Positions 9,314 to 17,366 of a stretch of 64,000 nucleotides of DNA are shown here, one piece after another (within the stretch, counting starts at the first letter, position 1; every line of letters starts with the position of its first letter). The position numbers and the translations under genes were made by a program. The stretch comes from Hyphomicrobiales bacterium (lineage in GTDB: Bacteria > Pseudomonadota > Alphaproteobacteria > Rhizobiales > Rhizobiaceae): NCBI GenBank assembly GCA_002709005.1, contig PAPH01000009.1, forward strand, positions 1 through 64,000, read 5' to 3'. Under the pieces are notes generated by a model. It was not told the origin of the DNA, made no database searches, and was given only the letters and a program-made list of their open reading frames with translations.

Positions 9314-9331
9314 CTTGCCTAATCCTGCCAA
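9314..9331 (-). promoter_or_regulatory. Candidate operator between SDR and araC-type genes
   Basis: On the minus strand this reads TTGGCAGGATTAGGCAAG, two related 9-bp half units (TTGGCAGGA and TTAGGCAAG) in direct repeat. It sits in the 105-bp divergent spacer, 20 bp before the regulator start. Tandem half sites suit an AraC-type dimer. Inferred from position and repeat structure only. Confidence 0.35.
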
Positions 9332-9349
9332 TTGAACTAGTCGCGGAAT

Positions 9350-10231
9350 ATGAACAAGCAGAGCATCCAAAAGGAGCGGCTCCTCGAACTGACCGGGCCT
9401 TTCGCCGCCCGACAGCCGGGCACCCATTGCCTCGACACGCCCCTGCCACGTCTGAAGGTCTGGTCGAGCACACAGCCGACACCTCCCACACCGATCCTGT
9501 TCCAACCCATGTTCTACGCTGTACTGCGGGGGACGAAGGTGCTGACGCTCGGTGCCAATCGCTTCGAATTGTCCGCAGGCGAGTGCGCGGCCACCTCGTT
9601 CGGCCTCCCCTTCAGCGGACAGCTTGAAAACGCCTCTCTGGCTTCGCCCTATGTCGCGTTGAGTCTGGATCTCGATGTCGAGCTGCTGGTCGAGGCCATG
9701 CTCAATATGCCCAAGGCCGAAGATCGCTGGGTCTGTTCGGCAGCCGCAGGACGCCTGGAGGGTTCGGTCGGCGATGCGTTCATACGCCTCGCAAGCCTGC
9801 TGGCCGCGCCGGATGACAGGGCGATGCTCGGACGGGCCTATGAATACGAGTTGTACTATCGCCTCCTGCAAAGCCCCATGGGGGATACTCTTCGGCAGCT
9901 CGGCCAGCGTGACAGCCGCTCACGCCGGATCAAAACAGCGGCCGACTGGCTTTGCTCGAATGTCGACAAGCCTCTCGTCATATCCGAACTGGCGGCGAGG
10001 GTGGGCATGAGCCTGACATCTTTCCATCGGCACTTCAAAGCGGTTACCGGCTACAGCCCACTGGCCTTCCAGCGCCGAATGCGCCTGATCGAAGCGAGGC
10101 AATTGCTCTTCGCCGGAGGGCTCACCGTTTCGAGAATTGCCTACATGGTAGGATATGTCAGCCCCTCACAGTTCAGCCGGGAATACAAAACCATGTTCGG
10201 CATTCCTCCCGCCGCCGATCTGGCGCGGTAG
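9350..10231 (+). CDS. AraC family transcriptional regulator
   Basis: 293 aa. The N-terminal half is a cupin-like ligand domain of AraC_N type (QPMFYAVLRGTKVLTLGANRF, with VALSLDLD further on). The C-terminal hundred residues carry the two helix-turn-helix motifs, with VISELAARVGMSLTSFHRHF and ISRIAYMVGYVSPSQFSREY-like sequence before FGIPP. It is divergent from the SDR gene, the typical arrangement for a regulator of an adjacent reductase. The inducer is unknown. The binding site at the start is weak (GCGGAAT). Confidence 0.9.
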   Translation: MNKQSIQKERLLELTGPFAARQPGTHCLDTPLPRLKVWSSTQPTPPTPILFQPMFYAVLRGTKVLTLGANRFELSAGECAATSFGLPFSGQLENASLASPYVALSLDLDVELLVEAMLNMPKAEDRWVCSAAAGRLEGSVGDAFIRLASLLAAPDDRAMLGRAYEYELYYRLLQSPMGDTLRQLGQRDSRSRRIKTAADWLCSNVDKPLVISELAARVGMSLTSFHRHFKAVTGYSPLAFQRRMRLIEARQLLFAGGLTVSRIAYMVGYVSPSQFSREYKTMFGIPPAADLAR

Positions 10232-10237
10232 AAGAAC

Positions 10238-10261
10238 AGCCGGTCCGAAGACCTGCCGGCT
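10238..10261 (+). terminator. Weak hairpin after the AraC gene
   Basis: AGCCGG-(12)-CCGGCT lies 7 bp past the AraC stop codon. The stem is only 6 bp and the following TTGCCTT is not a proper U-run, so this is at best a weak terminator. Confidence 0.3.
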
Positions 10262-10403
10262 TGCCTTGAGACATGGCGCCCAATTCCGCAGCATGGATGT
10301 ACGGACGCAAGCACCAATCCGGAGAAGGAAAAGAGGCAACTGGGCTCGAAAACCCTGATCGCGATCTATGGCAACGGCGGCGCGATCGCCGAGGGTCCGA
10401 CCC

Positions 10404-10595
10404 TTATTCCTCGGGTCCGCGTACCCGGTATTCGCCGGTTTCGGGATCCTCAATCAGGGTGCCCTGCGCGCCGGTCCTTTTCTCGCGCTCTGCCTCGCGG
10501 ACACGGGCATTCACGCGATCGGCCTCGGCGATGAAGCGCTTGTAGCCGATCCAGGCGATGGCGCCCACCACGGCCAGAAGTATCAGTTGCGGCAT
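10404..10595 (-). CDS. Small membrane-anchored protein (63 aa), unknown
   Basis: A 63-aa protein with an N-terminal membrane helix (PQLILLAVVGAIAWIGYKRF), a charged helical segment rich in Arg/Glu (RVNARVREAEREKRTG) and a short end (IEDPETGEYRVRGPEE). ATG at 10595 is preceded by GGGAGAGGGAA. It starts 22 bp after the S49 peptidase stop, so the two are probably translated from one mRNA. I do not recognise a named family; the anchor-plus-coil layout would suit a partner of a membrane enzyme, but that is a guess. Confidence 0.7.
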   Translation of the reverse strand: MPQLILLAVVGAIAWIGYKRFIAEADRVNARVREAEREKRTGAQGTLIEDPETGEYRVRGPEE

Positions 10596-10617
10596 CGGCT
10601 TCCCTCTCCCTGGCGGC

Positions 10618-11475
10618 TCAAAGCCCGTAGCGGCTCCACAACGCGCGTTCCTCGATGGCATTCAACCCCTGTTGCAGGGCGCCCGCAAGCATCTCGCCGT
10701 CGATCCGGGCGGCCGCGCCCGGCGTACGGCGGCCGAAAAGGCCTTTCGGGGCGGTGATGAGCTTGAGCTTGACCTTCTCGCCATAGCGCGCCTTCAGCGT
10801 CGATCGAAGATCGCCCAGCCCGTCGACGAGGCCCAGACCGAGGCCGCTGACACCGGACCAGAACTTGCCGGTGAACAGATCCGGGTCGTCGGCCAGCTTG
10901 TCGCCACGACGGGATTTGACGAGATCGATGAAGGTCTTGTGCACCTCGAGCTGGAGATCCTTGAGATGTCCGATGTCTTCCTCCTTCTCGGGACGGAAGG
11001 GGTCGAGCACCGACTTGTTTTGACCGGCGGTATAGACCCGGCGCTCGATACCGAGCTTGTCGATCAGGCCGACAAAGCCGAAACCGGCGGAGATGACCCC
11101 GATCGAGCCGACGATCGACGAGGGATCGGCGATGATCTCGTCTCCGGCACAGGCGATCATGTAGCCGCCGGAGGCCGCCACATCTTCAAGGAAGACGATG
11201 ACCTTCTTGTCCTTTTCCTCGGCGAGATCCCGGATGCGCTTGTAAATCAGCCGCGCCTGGACAGCGGACCCGCCGGGCGAATTGATGGAGATGGCAATAA
11301 CGGGCGCCTTCTTGTCCGAAAACGCCTTGGTCAGTTGCGTCGAAACAGAAGCAAGGTTGAGGTTGGACCTGAACTGGCTGCCTCCCGCCATGATCGAACC
11401 GTTTAGGCGCACCACCGGGATGACCGTCTGGTCGGAACGGAAACGGGCTGGGAGAAACCGTTTGAAATCGGGCAT
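10618..11475 (-). CDS. S49 family peptidase (SppA/SohB-like)
   Basis: Single-domain signal-peptide-peptidase-like serine protease, 285 aa. The nucleophile is Ser102 in DVAASGGYM and the general base is most likely Lys154 in TAGQNKS. The 52-residue spacing matches the Ser/Lys dyad of short S49 enzymes. SINSPGGS near residue 65 provides the oxyanion region. There is no evident N-terminal membrane helix, unlike SppA, so it may act from the cytoplasmic side or through the small membrane protein encoded just downstream. A 121-bp gap separates it from the methyltransferase gene upstream. Confidence 0.9.
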   Translation of the reverse strand: MPDFKRFLPARFRSDQTVIPVVRLNGSIMAGGSQFRSNLNLASVSTQLTKAFSDKKAPVIAISINSPGGSAVQARLIYKRIRDLAEEKDKKVIVFLEDVAASGGYMIACAGDEIIADPSSIVGSIGVISAGFGFVGLIDKLGIERRVYTAGQNKSVLDPFRPEKEEDIGHLKDLQLEVHKTFIDLVKSRRGDKLADDPDLFTGKFWSGVSGLGLGLVDGLGDLRSTLKARYGEKVKLKLITAPKGLFGRRTPGAAARIDGEMLAGALQQGLNAIEERALWSRYGL

Positions 11476-11596
11476 ATCGGTCCTTCACTATCGCTTTCAT
11501 GCGGAAATATCGTCTTACCGGAGGATGTAAGATCGAACCGTCGGTATGCAATGGGGATGGGGCGGAAATCGCCCCGCCGCAGGGATCAGGCGTCGC

Positions 11597-12454
11597 TCAG
11601 CGGCCGAGCCGTATGGGTCGCCGCCGCGGCAGGTCCGACTGGCCGTTATTGAGCCCGTCCATACGGGCGGCGAAATTGTGGCCCGTTCCGTCATGGATGA
11701 CGAGGGGCGGCTGGAAATTGAGCCAGCCGCGGCTCTGTTTGACCGCAGTGACAAGAATGCGGATCGCTTCATCGCCCAGACGCGGATGCACAGGTGTTAC
11801 CTCGACCCCGCCGAAGCGGCCGGCGAACGCATCGAGGATCGGCCGGATCGAGCGCGGCCGGGCGATCACGCTTACCTGCCCGCCCGGACGCATGATCGCG
11901 CCGGCGGTCCTGAGCCAGTGCTCGAACATCTCCCCGTCATTCATCGCATGGGCCTCGGCCCGCAGGGGGTCCGGCGTGGTGCGGTCGGAGGGCTCGTTGA
12001 AGGGCGGGTTGAGGATGACCCAGTCGAAGGCTTCGTCCGCAAGTCCCGCCGCCCGGCGGGCATCGCCGCGCAGGGTGACGTCGGCGCCGACGATCTCGAC
12101 GCGGTCACGCAGCCAGTCATTCTGCTGAAGCGCCATGGTGCGGCGGGCGAAGCCGAGCATGACATCGGAACGCTCGACGAGCGTTACTGTGACACCGGGC
12201 ACGCGGGCGGCGACCGCCAGACCGGCAGCCCCGGCGCCGGAACCGAGATCGGCCACGCGTCCCCGCGCCGCGTCGGGCACAGTGGCAGCGAGCAGCATCG
12301 CATCCATGCCGGCGCGATGCCCACCCTTTGGCTGGACGAGATGGTACTTGCCGTAATGAAAGGCATCGACTGTGAAGGCCAGCTCCGTGCCCTCACCCGG
12401 CGCGGAGGGCGGTTCGCCCGTCTCCACGCGCCGCGGCTTCGAGACCGAACTCAC
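11597..12454 (-). CDS. tRNA1(Val) (adenine-N6)-methyltransferase-like protein
   Basis: SAM-dependent methyltransferase of the TrmN6/YfiC type, 285 aa. HLVQPKGGHRAGMDAMLLAA near residue 40 and VADLGSGAGAAGLAVA (SAM motif I) precede the adenine N6-methylase motif NPPF near residue 150. The family modifies A37 of tRNA-Val in enterobacteria; the exact target here is inferred. The start is a GTG that overlaps the stop of the DUF2007 gene as GTGA, with GGGAGG upstream, so the two are translationally coupled. Confidence 0.85.
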   Translation of the reverse strand: MSSVSKPRRVETGEPPSAPGEGTELAFTVDAFHYGKYHLVQPKGGHRAGMDAMLLAATVPDAARGRVADLGSGAGAAGLAVAARVPGVTVTLVERSDVMLGFARRTMALQQNDWLRDRVEIVGADVTLRGDARRAAGLADEAFDWVILNPPFNEPSDRTTPDPLRAEAHAMNDGEMFEHWLRTAGAIMRPGGQVSVIARPRSIRPILDAFAGRFGGVEVTPVHPRLGDEAIRILVTAVKQSRGWLNFQPPLVIHDGTGHNFAARMDGLNNGQSDLPRRRPIRLGR

Positions 12455-12687
12455 CGGCCGCCCTCCCAGGGGCGCAGTTCATGACCGAGCCCGGCGTCGG
12501 TGATGATCTTGCGGGCGTTCTCGGTTTCCTCGCCGTCGACCAGAATCCGGCGCGGGAGCATGCCGATGGAGCCATCAAGCACGCTCATATTCGTATCGGC
12601 CACCATGCAGCCGATGCCCGCGTCTCGCATCAGGCTTTCAACGAAGGAAATAAGGACCGGATCGTTGGTGCGAATGAGTTCGTGCAT
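12451..12687 (-). CDS. DUF2007 domain-containing protein
   Basis: 78-aa protein of the DUF2007 (putative signal-transducing) family. It starts MHELIRTNDPVLISFVESLM and includes DAGIGCMVADTNMSVLDG and LPRRILVDGEE. These small ferredoxin-like-fold proteins often accompany tRNA1 methyltransferases in alphaproteobacteria, as here. The ATG at 12687 agrees with the family start; longer frames give a non-conserved leader. Its GTGA overlap with the next gene shows translational coupling. It is divergent from the polyprenyl synthase gene. Confidence 0.85.
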   Translation of the reverse strand: MHELIRTNDPVLISFVESLMRDAGIGCMVADTNMSVLDGSIGMLPRRILVDGEETENARKIITDAGLGHELRPWEGGR

Positions 12688-12731
12688 GAGAATTTCCGCC
12701 TTCCGTGACAGGCCCCGTGCCATTTCGCCGC

Positions 12732-12760
12732 TTGCCGGAGGCTGGTACGGCACCTATTGT
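12732..12760 (+). promoter_or_regulatory. Sigma-70-type promoter of polyprenyl synthase
   Basis: TTGCCG (12732-12737), a 17-bp spacer and TATTGT (12755-12760) form a good housekeeping promoter. Transcription would begin near 12767 and leave a leader of about 25 nt before the TTG start at 12792. This argues against the GTG start at 12705, which would lie upstream of the transcript. Confidence 0.6.
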
Positions 12761-12791
12761 AACTCCCAAAATAACACAAGGAGTTGCCGGT

Positions 12792-13808
12792 TTGGGCGTC
12801 GTCATATCACTGAAAGAAGGAGCGGATCGGCAAGCTTCCGTCAAGCCTCTCGTCGACCTGACGAAGGGGGACATGGAGCGGGTCAACCAGCTCATCCTGT
12901 CGCGGGCCGGTTCCGACGTGCAGATGATCCCGGAGGTCGCCAACCACCTGATTTCGTCGGGCGGGAAGCGGCTCAGGCCGATGCTCACGCTCGCCTCGGC
13001 GGCGCTGTTCGGCTATGGCGGCGAAGGCCATGTGAAGCTCGCCACCAGCGTGGAGTTCATGCACACCGCGACGCTTCTGCATGACGATGTGGTCGATGAA
13101 AGCGACCTGAGGCGCGGCAAATCGACCGCACGCATGATCTGGGGCAACCAGGCCAGCGTGCTGGTCGGCGACTTCCTGCTCGGCCAGGCCTTCCGGATGA
13201 TGGTCGAGACGGGCTCGATGGATGCCCTCGACGTCCTCTCCACCGCGGCCGCGGTTATCGCCGAGGGCGAGGTGCTGCAGCTTTCTGTCGCCAAGAACAT
13301 GGAGACGACGGAGGACGACTATCTCTCCGTCATCCGCGCCAAGACGGCTGCGCTGTTCTCCGCGGCCTGCGAGGTCGGCCCGATCATCGCGGGCAAGGGA
13401 AAGGCCGAACGCAACGCGCTGCGCTCCTACGGCACCAATCTGGGCCTCGCCTTCCAGCTCGTCGACGATGTGCTCGACTATGGCGGCTCGTCGAAGGATC
13501 TGGGCAAGAATGTCGGCGACGACTTCCGCGAAGGCAAGATCACGCTTCCGGTTGTGCTCGCCTACCGCCGCGGCACGAGCGAGGAGCGGCAGTTCTGGCG
13601 CACGGCGATCGAGGCCGGCGAGAACGATGATTCGGCGCTCGAACAGGCGATGGGGCTAATTACGAAATATGACTGCCTGCCCGATACGGTGGCGCGCGCC
13701 GAACATTACGGCTCGATTGCCCGCGACGCGCTGGCTCCGCTGCCCGATTCGCCCCAGAAGGACGCAATGCTGGAAGTCATCGCCTTCTGCCTGCACCGGG
13801 CCTACTGA
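12792..13808 (+). CDS. ispB: Polyprenyl diphosphate synthase (octaprenyl/decaprenyl type)
   Basis: Long-chain trans-prenyl transferase, 338 aa, making the side chain of ubiquinone. Both aspartate-rich motifs are present: LLHDDVVDESDLRRG and FQLVDDVLDYGG. GGKRLRPML near the start binds isopentenyl diphosphate. I chose a TTG start at 12792 because AAGGAG lies 7 bp upstream and the protein then begins MGVVISLKEG. A GTG 87 bp upstream lies before the likely promoter. Chain length (C40 or C50) cannot be read from the sequence. Together with ispE 2 kb downstream it links this area to isoprenoid synthesis. Confidence 0.92.
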   Translation: MGVVISLKEGADRQASVKPLVDLTKGDMERVNQLILSRAGSDVQMIPEVANHLISSGGKRLRPMLTLASAALFGYGGEGHVKLATSVEFMHTATLLHDDVVDESDLRRGKSTARMIWGNQASVLVGDFLLGQAFRMMVETGSMDALDVLSTAAAVIAEGEVLQLSVAKNMETTEDDYLSVIRAKTAALFSAACEVGPIIAGKGKAERNALRSYGTNLGLAFQLVDDVLDYGGSSKDLGKNVGDDFREGKITLPVVLAYRRGTSEERQFWRTAIEAGENDDSALEQAMGLITKYDCLPDTVARAEHYGSIARDALAPLPDSPQKDAMLEVIAFCLHRAY

Positions 13809-13856
13809 AACGGGCCTCCCAAACCGGAAATTCCCGGAAACTTGATGGTCCGCAAC

Positions 13857-13894
13857 AAAAAAGCCATGGTGAGGTGACAGGCCCTCACCATGGC
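13857..13894. terminator. Hairpin with flanking A-tract after ispB
   Basis: A perfect 12-bp stem GCCATGGTGAGG/CCTCACCATGGC (13863-13874 with 13883-13894) closes an 8-base loop. AAAAAA on its left makes it a canonical terminator for minus-strand transcripts. On the plus strand the following bases (GTTTCG) are only mildly T-rich, but the strong stem may still end ispB transcription. Confidence 0.6.
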
Positions 13895-13940
13895 GTTTCG
13901 CGCAAGGCGGGCGCAAACCAACACGAAGAGAGATTGCTTC

Positions 13941-15758
13941 ATGCAGCAGAAATGGATCCGGCGTCTTGTGGCGGGAACCGCGCTTTTCGCTTTGGCACTG
14001 CCCTTCATTCCGGCAACCACGACGACCGCCGCGACAGCCCAGGACGCAGCGCAGAGCACGGGAAGCGAAGTTCCGCTCGACGACATCCGCACTCTCTCCG
14101 CGGCACTTCTGGCCTCGCAGACGGCCGAGGCCGATTTCGATACCCGTTCGGCGATCGCATTCTATCGCAAGGCGCTGGAATTCGACCCCAACAATGACCA
14201 GCTCCGTGAAAGGCTGATGGTCGACCTCTTCCTTGCCGGCGAGTTCGACGAGGGCGTGAAGATCGTCAAGTCGCTCGAAGGCGATCCGGCGATCAGCCAG
14301 GTCCGCGATCTGGCGCAGATCATCGAATTCATGCGCAAGGGCGATTACGACGCCGCCTCCAAGCTCCCCAACATCGAGACCACCAATCCGATCGACCGGC
14401 TGCTGAATTCGCTGATGAAGGCCTGGGCCGATGCCGGGGCGGGCCGCGGCGAGGAGGCGGTGGCCGAACTCAGGGCGCTCGAAGGTCCGCCCTGGTATCC
14501 GATCTTCACCGAATTCCACGCGGCCGCGATCGCCGAAATGACCGGCGACACAGATACCGCCCGCGAGATCTACCAGTCGGCGATCGTCGACAAGTCGGTT
14601 GCCGGCGCCGCTCCGGAAACCTTCGTGCGGGCGGTGGCGGCACTCGCCGCTCTGGAAGCCCGGCAAGGCAGGATGCGCACCGCGCTCGACACGATCGCGA
14701 CCGGCGAGGAAGTGGTGCCGAACTACGCGCCGCTGACCGCTCTGAGACAGCGGATCGAGAACGGCGGACCGGTTCCCGTCGAAATCGAGAGCGCCAGCCA
14801 GGGTGCCGCGGCGGCATTGTTCTCGCTCGGCAGCGCGGTCAACCGCGACGGCGCCGAGGAAACCGTCATCCTCTACATGCAGTTCGCCCGGGCACTCGAT
14901 CCCGAGAACGCCTGGACGCTCGTTACGCTCGGCAACGTCATGGAGACGATCAAGAAGCCGGAACAGGCGATCGAACTCTACAAGCTGGTCCCCGAGAATT
15001 CGCCGATGCGGCGGCTCTCGGAGCTGCAGCTTGGCCTCGCGCTTTCCGACATGGGCGAGCACAAGGAAGCCCGCGAGCATCTCAAGGCGCTGATCGCCGA
15101 GGACCCCAAGAACATCCGCAGCTACCTCGCCTATGGCGGCGTCCTGAGCGAGGACAAGGCCTACAAGGAAATGGCGGCCAATTACGAGGAAGCCCTGAGG
15201 GCCATCGGCCCGGCGCAGTCGAGCAACGACTGGAACCTCTATTTCCAGCTCGGCATCGCCTATGAGCGGCTGAAGGATTGGCCGAAGGCGGAAAAGGCAC
15301 TCAAGCGCGCGCTGGAGCTGCAGCCCAACCAGCCGCAGGTGATGAACTATCTCGGCTATTCCTGGATCGACATGAACATGAACCTGGAAGAGGGCATGGA
15401 CATGATCCGCAACGCCGTGGACCTGCGCCCGAACGACGGCTACATCGTCGATTCGCTCGGCTGGGCCTATTACAAGCTCGGGCAATATGACGACGCGGTG
15501 CGCGAACTCGAACGCGCCATCGAACTCAAGCCCGCAGATCCGACGATCAACGACCATCTGGGTGACGCCTACTGGCGCGTCGGCCGGAAGACGGAAGCCG
15601 GATTCCAGTGGAACCGGGCGCTGATCAACGAACCTGAAGCGGATCTGAAGGCCGAGGTGGAGAAGAAGCTCGCCGACGGCCTGCCGGAGAAATCCGGCGC
15701 AGTGCCGGCAGCCGACAAGGGCAACGGAGACGCCAAGCCCGCCGACGACCGGAGCTGA
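13941..15758 (+). CDS. Secreted tetratricopeptide repeat protein
   Basis: 605-aa protein with a signal peptide (RRLVAGTALFALALPFIPA, cleavage near ATAQ-DA) and repeated TPR helices through most of its length. The repeats are clearest near the C-terminus (LKRALELQPNQPQVMNYLGY, VDSLGWAYYKLGQYDDAVRE, then DPTINDHLGDAYWRVG). It probably acts as an extracytoplasmic scaffold. The start at 13941 has GAAGAGAGA upstream. It ends 7 bp before ispE, so the two genes form a transcription unit, but no functional link to isoprenoid synthesis is evident. The tail is Lys/Asp/Ala-rich and probably disordered. Confidence 0.88.
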   Translation: MQQKWIRRLVAGTALFALALPFIPATTTTAATAQDAAQSTGSEVPLDDIRTLSAALLASQTAEADFDTRSAIAFYRKALEFDPNNDQLRERLMVDLFLAGEFDEGVKIVKSLEGDPAISQVRDLAQIIEFMRKGDYDAASKLPNIETTNPIDRLLNSLMKAWADAGAGRGEEAVAELRALEGPPWYPIFTEFHAAAIAEMTGDTDTAREIYQSAIVDKSVAGAAPETFVRAVAALAALEARQGRMRTALDTIATGEEVVPNYAPLTALRQRIENGGPVPVEIESASQGAAAALFSLGSAVNRDGAEETVILYMQFARALDPENAWTLVTLGNVMETIKKPEQAIELYKLVPENSPMRRLSELQLGLALSDMGEHKEAREHLKALIAEDPKNIRSYLAYGGVLSEDKAYKEMAANYEEALRAIGPAQSSNDWNLYFQLGIAYERLKDWPKAEKALKRALELQPNQPQVMNYLGYSWIDMNMNLEEGMDMIRNAVDLRPNDGYIVDSLGWAYYKLGQYDDAVRELERAIELKPADPTINDHLGDAYWRVGRKTEAGFQWNRALINEPEADLKAEVEKKLADGLPEKSGAVPAADKGNGDAKPADDRS

Positions 15759-15765
15759 CCGCGGC

Positions 15766-16662
15766 ATGGCCGACGCACCGGAGAACCCGGCGGAAAAGCC
15801 GGGAGAGGATGCGCCCGCCAAGATCAACCTCGCGCTTGCCGTCACAGGACGGCGGGCGGACGGATATCATCTGCTTGAAAGCCTCGCGGTATTCACCCGC
15901 AAGGGCGACCGGATCGAGGCGGAGCCGGCGGAAACCGACGCATTGGCGATCACCGGCCGCTATGCCTCCGCGCTTGCCGGCCACAATCTCTCCGACAATC
16001 TGGTGGCCCGCGCCCGGGACGGCTTGCGCGCCCACCTCACCGCACGAGGACAGGACGCGCCCGCCGTTGCGCTACGGCTCGACAAGTCCCTGCCAATTGC
16101 CTCGGGCATCGGCGGCGGCTCGGCGGATGCGGCGGCCACGCTGCGGCTCCTCAGACGGCTGTGGCAGGCGGAGATAACGGATGCTGACCTCCACCTGCTT
16201 GCGCTCTCACTCGGTGCCGATGTTCCGATGTGCCTGAAAGGCCGGCCACTGATCGCCCGCGGCATCGGCGACGAGATCGAGCCGGTCGAGGGAATCGGAG
16301 CGCTGCCGATGGTGCTCGCCAATCCCGGCGTCGCGGTCTCGACACCCGCCGTGTTCAAGGCGCTCGCCTCGCCCGACAATCCGCCCCTGCCTCCGCTGCC
16401 CGAGACCAGAGATATCGGGAGTATGGCGAAATGGGTGATGGAGGCGCGCAACGACCTCGTGGCGCCCGCCCTCTCGCTGACCCCGCGGATCGGGACCTGT
16501 CTCGAGGCGATCCGCTCGACCGGATCGCTGACCCACGCCATGTCCGGTTCGGGGGCCACCTGTTTCGGGATCTATGAGAGCCGGGACAAGGCCGAACGGG
16601 CGGCGATGCAGATTTCCAAGGAATGGCCGGGCTGGTTCGTCACCGCCACGGAGACTGTGTGA
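15766..16662 (+). CDS. ispE: 4-diphosphocytidyl-2-C-methyl-D-erythritol kinase
   Basis: GHMP-family kinase of the non-mevalonate isoprenoid pathway; it phosphorylates the 2-hydroxyl of CDP-methylerythritol. 298 aa. PAKINLALAVTGRRADGYH at residues 18-36 is the substrate-binding signature. LPIASGIGGGSADAAATL near residue 109 is the ATP loop, and MSGSGATCFGIY near 265 is the third GHMP motif. It follows the TPR gene by 7 bp and is convergent with the glycosyltransferase gene 9 bp away. The N-terminal extension of about 17 residues before the kinase core is slightly long. Confidence 0.96.
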   Translation: MADAPENPAEKPGEDAPAKINLALAVTGRRADGYHLLESLAVFTRKGDRIEAEPAETDALAITGRYASALAGHNLSDNLVARARDGLRAHLTARGQDAPAVALRLDKSLPIASGIGGGSADAAATLRLLRRLWQAEITDADLHLLALSLGADVPMCLKGRPLIARGIGDEIEPVEGIGALPMVLANPGVAVSTPAVFKALASPDNPPLPPLPETRDIGSMAKWVMEARNDLVAPALSLTPRIGTCLEAIRSTGSLTHAMSGSGATCFGIYESRDKAERAAMQISKEWPGWFVTATETV

Positions 16663-16671
16663 CAGCGGACC

Positions 16672-17187
16672 TCAGGCGAGCGCCAGCACCGAGGCAGGAA
16701 CGATCTCGCATTTGAGTTTCTGCATGGCGAGGCCGCGCACCACGGCTTCGACCGAGCTGCCCGACCGGCAATTGGCAATCGCCTGACGCTTGGGGATCAG
16801 TACGCCGTGGCTGAGCGCCGAGGGACGGCTCCTGATTCTGGAGAGAAACGGAAGGCGATATTCGCGCGAGGGCGAGAAGCGGGCCGGTTTGGCACCGGCC
16901 ATCACGTGCTGGTGCAGATGCTCGACCCAGCCGAGAAGCGGACGCGCCCCAGGCTCGATGAACAGGATCCACTCGCCCCGAGCCTGGCGCACCACGTCGC
17001 GAAGATCGGGATCGGCAAGGAACTTGCAGCCCGCCGCATCGGCGAGGACTTCCGTGCCATCGCTGGAGCCCCGATCGACCACCACGACCTCGGCCACCAG
17101 CCCCTCGACCGCGCCCTGAACGAGCGAGGCAAGCGTGACAGCGAGAGCGGGCTCCTGATCCCTGCATTCCAAGACCACACTAATCAT
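16672..17187 (-). CDS. Short family-2 glycosyltransferase-like protein
   Basis: 171 aa with a GT-A start: ISVVLECRDQEPALAVTLAS, then VAEVVVVDRGSSDGTEVLAD, where the nucleotide-sugar site is expected. The protein is much shorter than usual GT2 enzymes, and a DXD motif is not obvious (WILFIEPGARP occupies that place). Its catalytic ability is uncertain. It is convergent with ispE and divergent from the radical SAM gene, and shares that 179-bp spacer with a LexA-type box. Confidence 0.7.
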   Translation of the reverse strand: MISVVLECRDQEPALAVTLASLVQGAVEGLVAEVVVVDRGSSDGTEVLADAAGCKFLADPDLRDVVRQARGEWILFIEPGARPLLGWVEHLHQHVMAGAKPARFSPSREYRLPFLSRIRSRPSALSHGVLIPKRQAIANCRSGSSVEAVVRGLAMQKLKCEIVPASVLALA

Positions 17188-17274
17188 AGTGGCTTTTTAG
17201 CGAATTAATCTCCGCCGCGCCAGCGACACGACGGATTCGAATCCGGGCCGCCGCTCGCCGCGAGCCGGCATTTT

Positions 17275-17289
17275 GTTCTTGCTATGTTC
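17275..17289. promoter_or_regulatory. LexA (SOS) box, GTTC-N7-GTTC
   Basis: GTTCTTGCTATGTTC matches the alphaproteobacterial LexA operator GTTC-N7-GTTC exactly. It lies 77 bp before the radical SAM start and 87 bp before the divergent glycosyltransferase. The radical SAM protein belongs to a DNA-repair-photolyase-like group, which makes SOS control sensible. Function is inferred; one exact match in a 179-bp spacer could still be chance. Confidence 0.6.
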
Positions 17290-17366
17290 TATTCCCACTG
17301 ATAGGAAAATAGTCATCAAACGCATTCGATTCCTGAAACCGGGGACGGGACTGACGGAGAACGGAC

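Noticed and set aside
12705-12791. Upstream GTG start for polyprenyl synthase
   Set aside because: It lies before the likely promoter (12732-12760), while TTG 12792 has AAGGAG at ideal spacing.
13656-15845. 729-codon minus-strand open frame opposite the TPR and ispB genes
   Set aside because: Antisense of clear genes, with no family resemblance.
17185-17215. Hairpin followed by TTTTT near the glycosyltransferase start
   Set aside because: The stem is only 5 bp and overlaps the start codon of the gene, so a terminator role is unlikely.
17233-17244. GGATTCGAATCC, like a tRNA T-arm
   Set aside because: No acceptor, D or anticodon stems can be formed around it.
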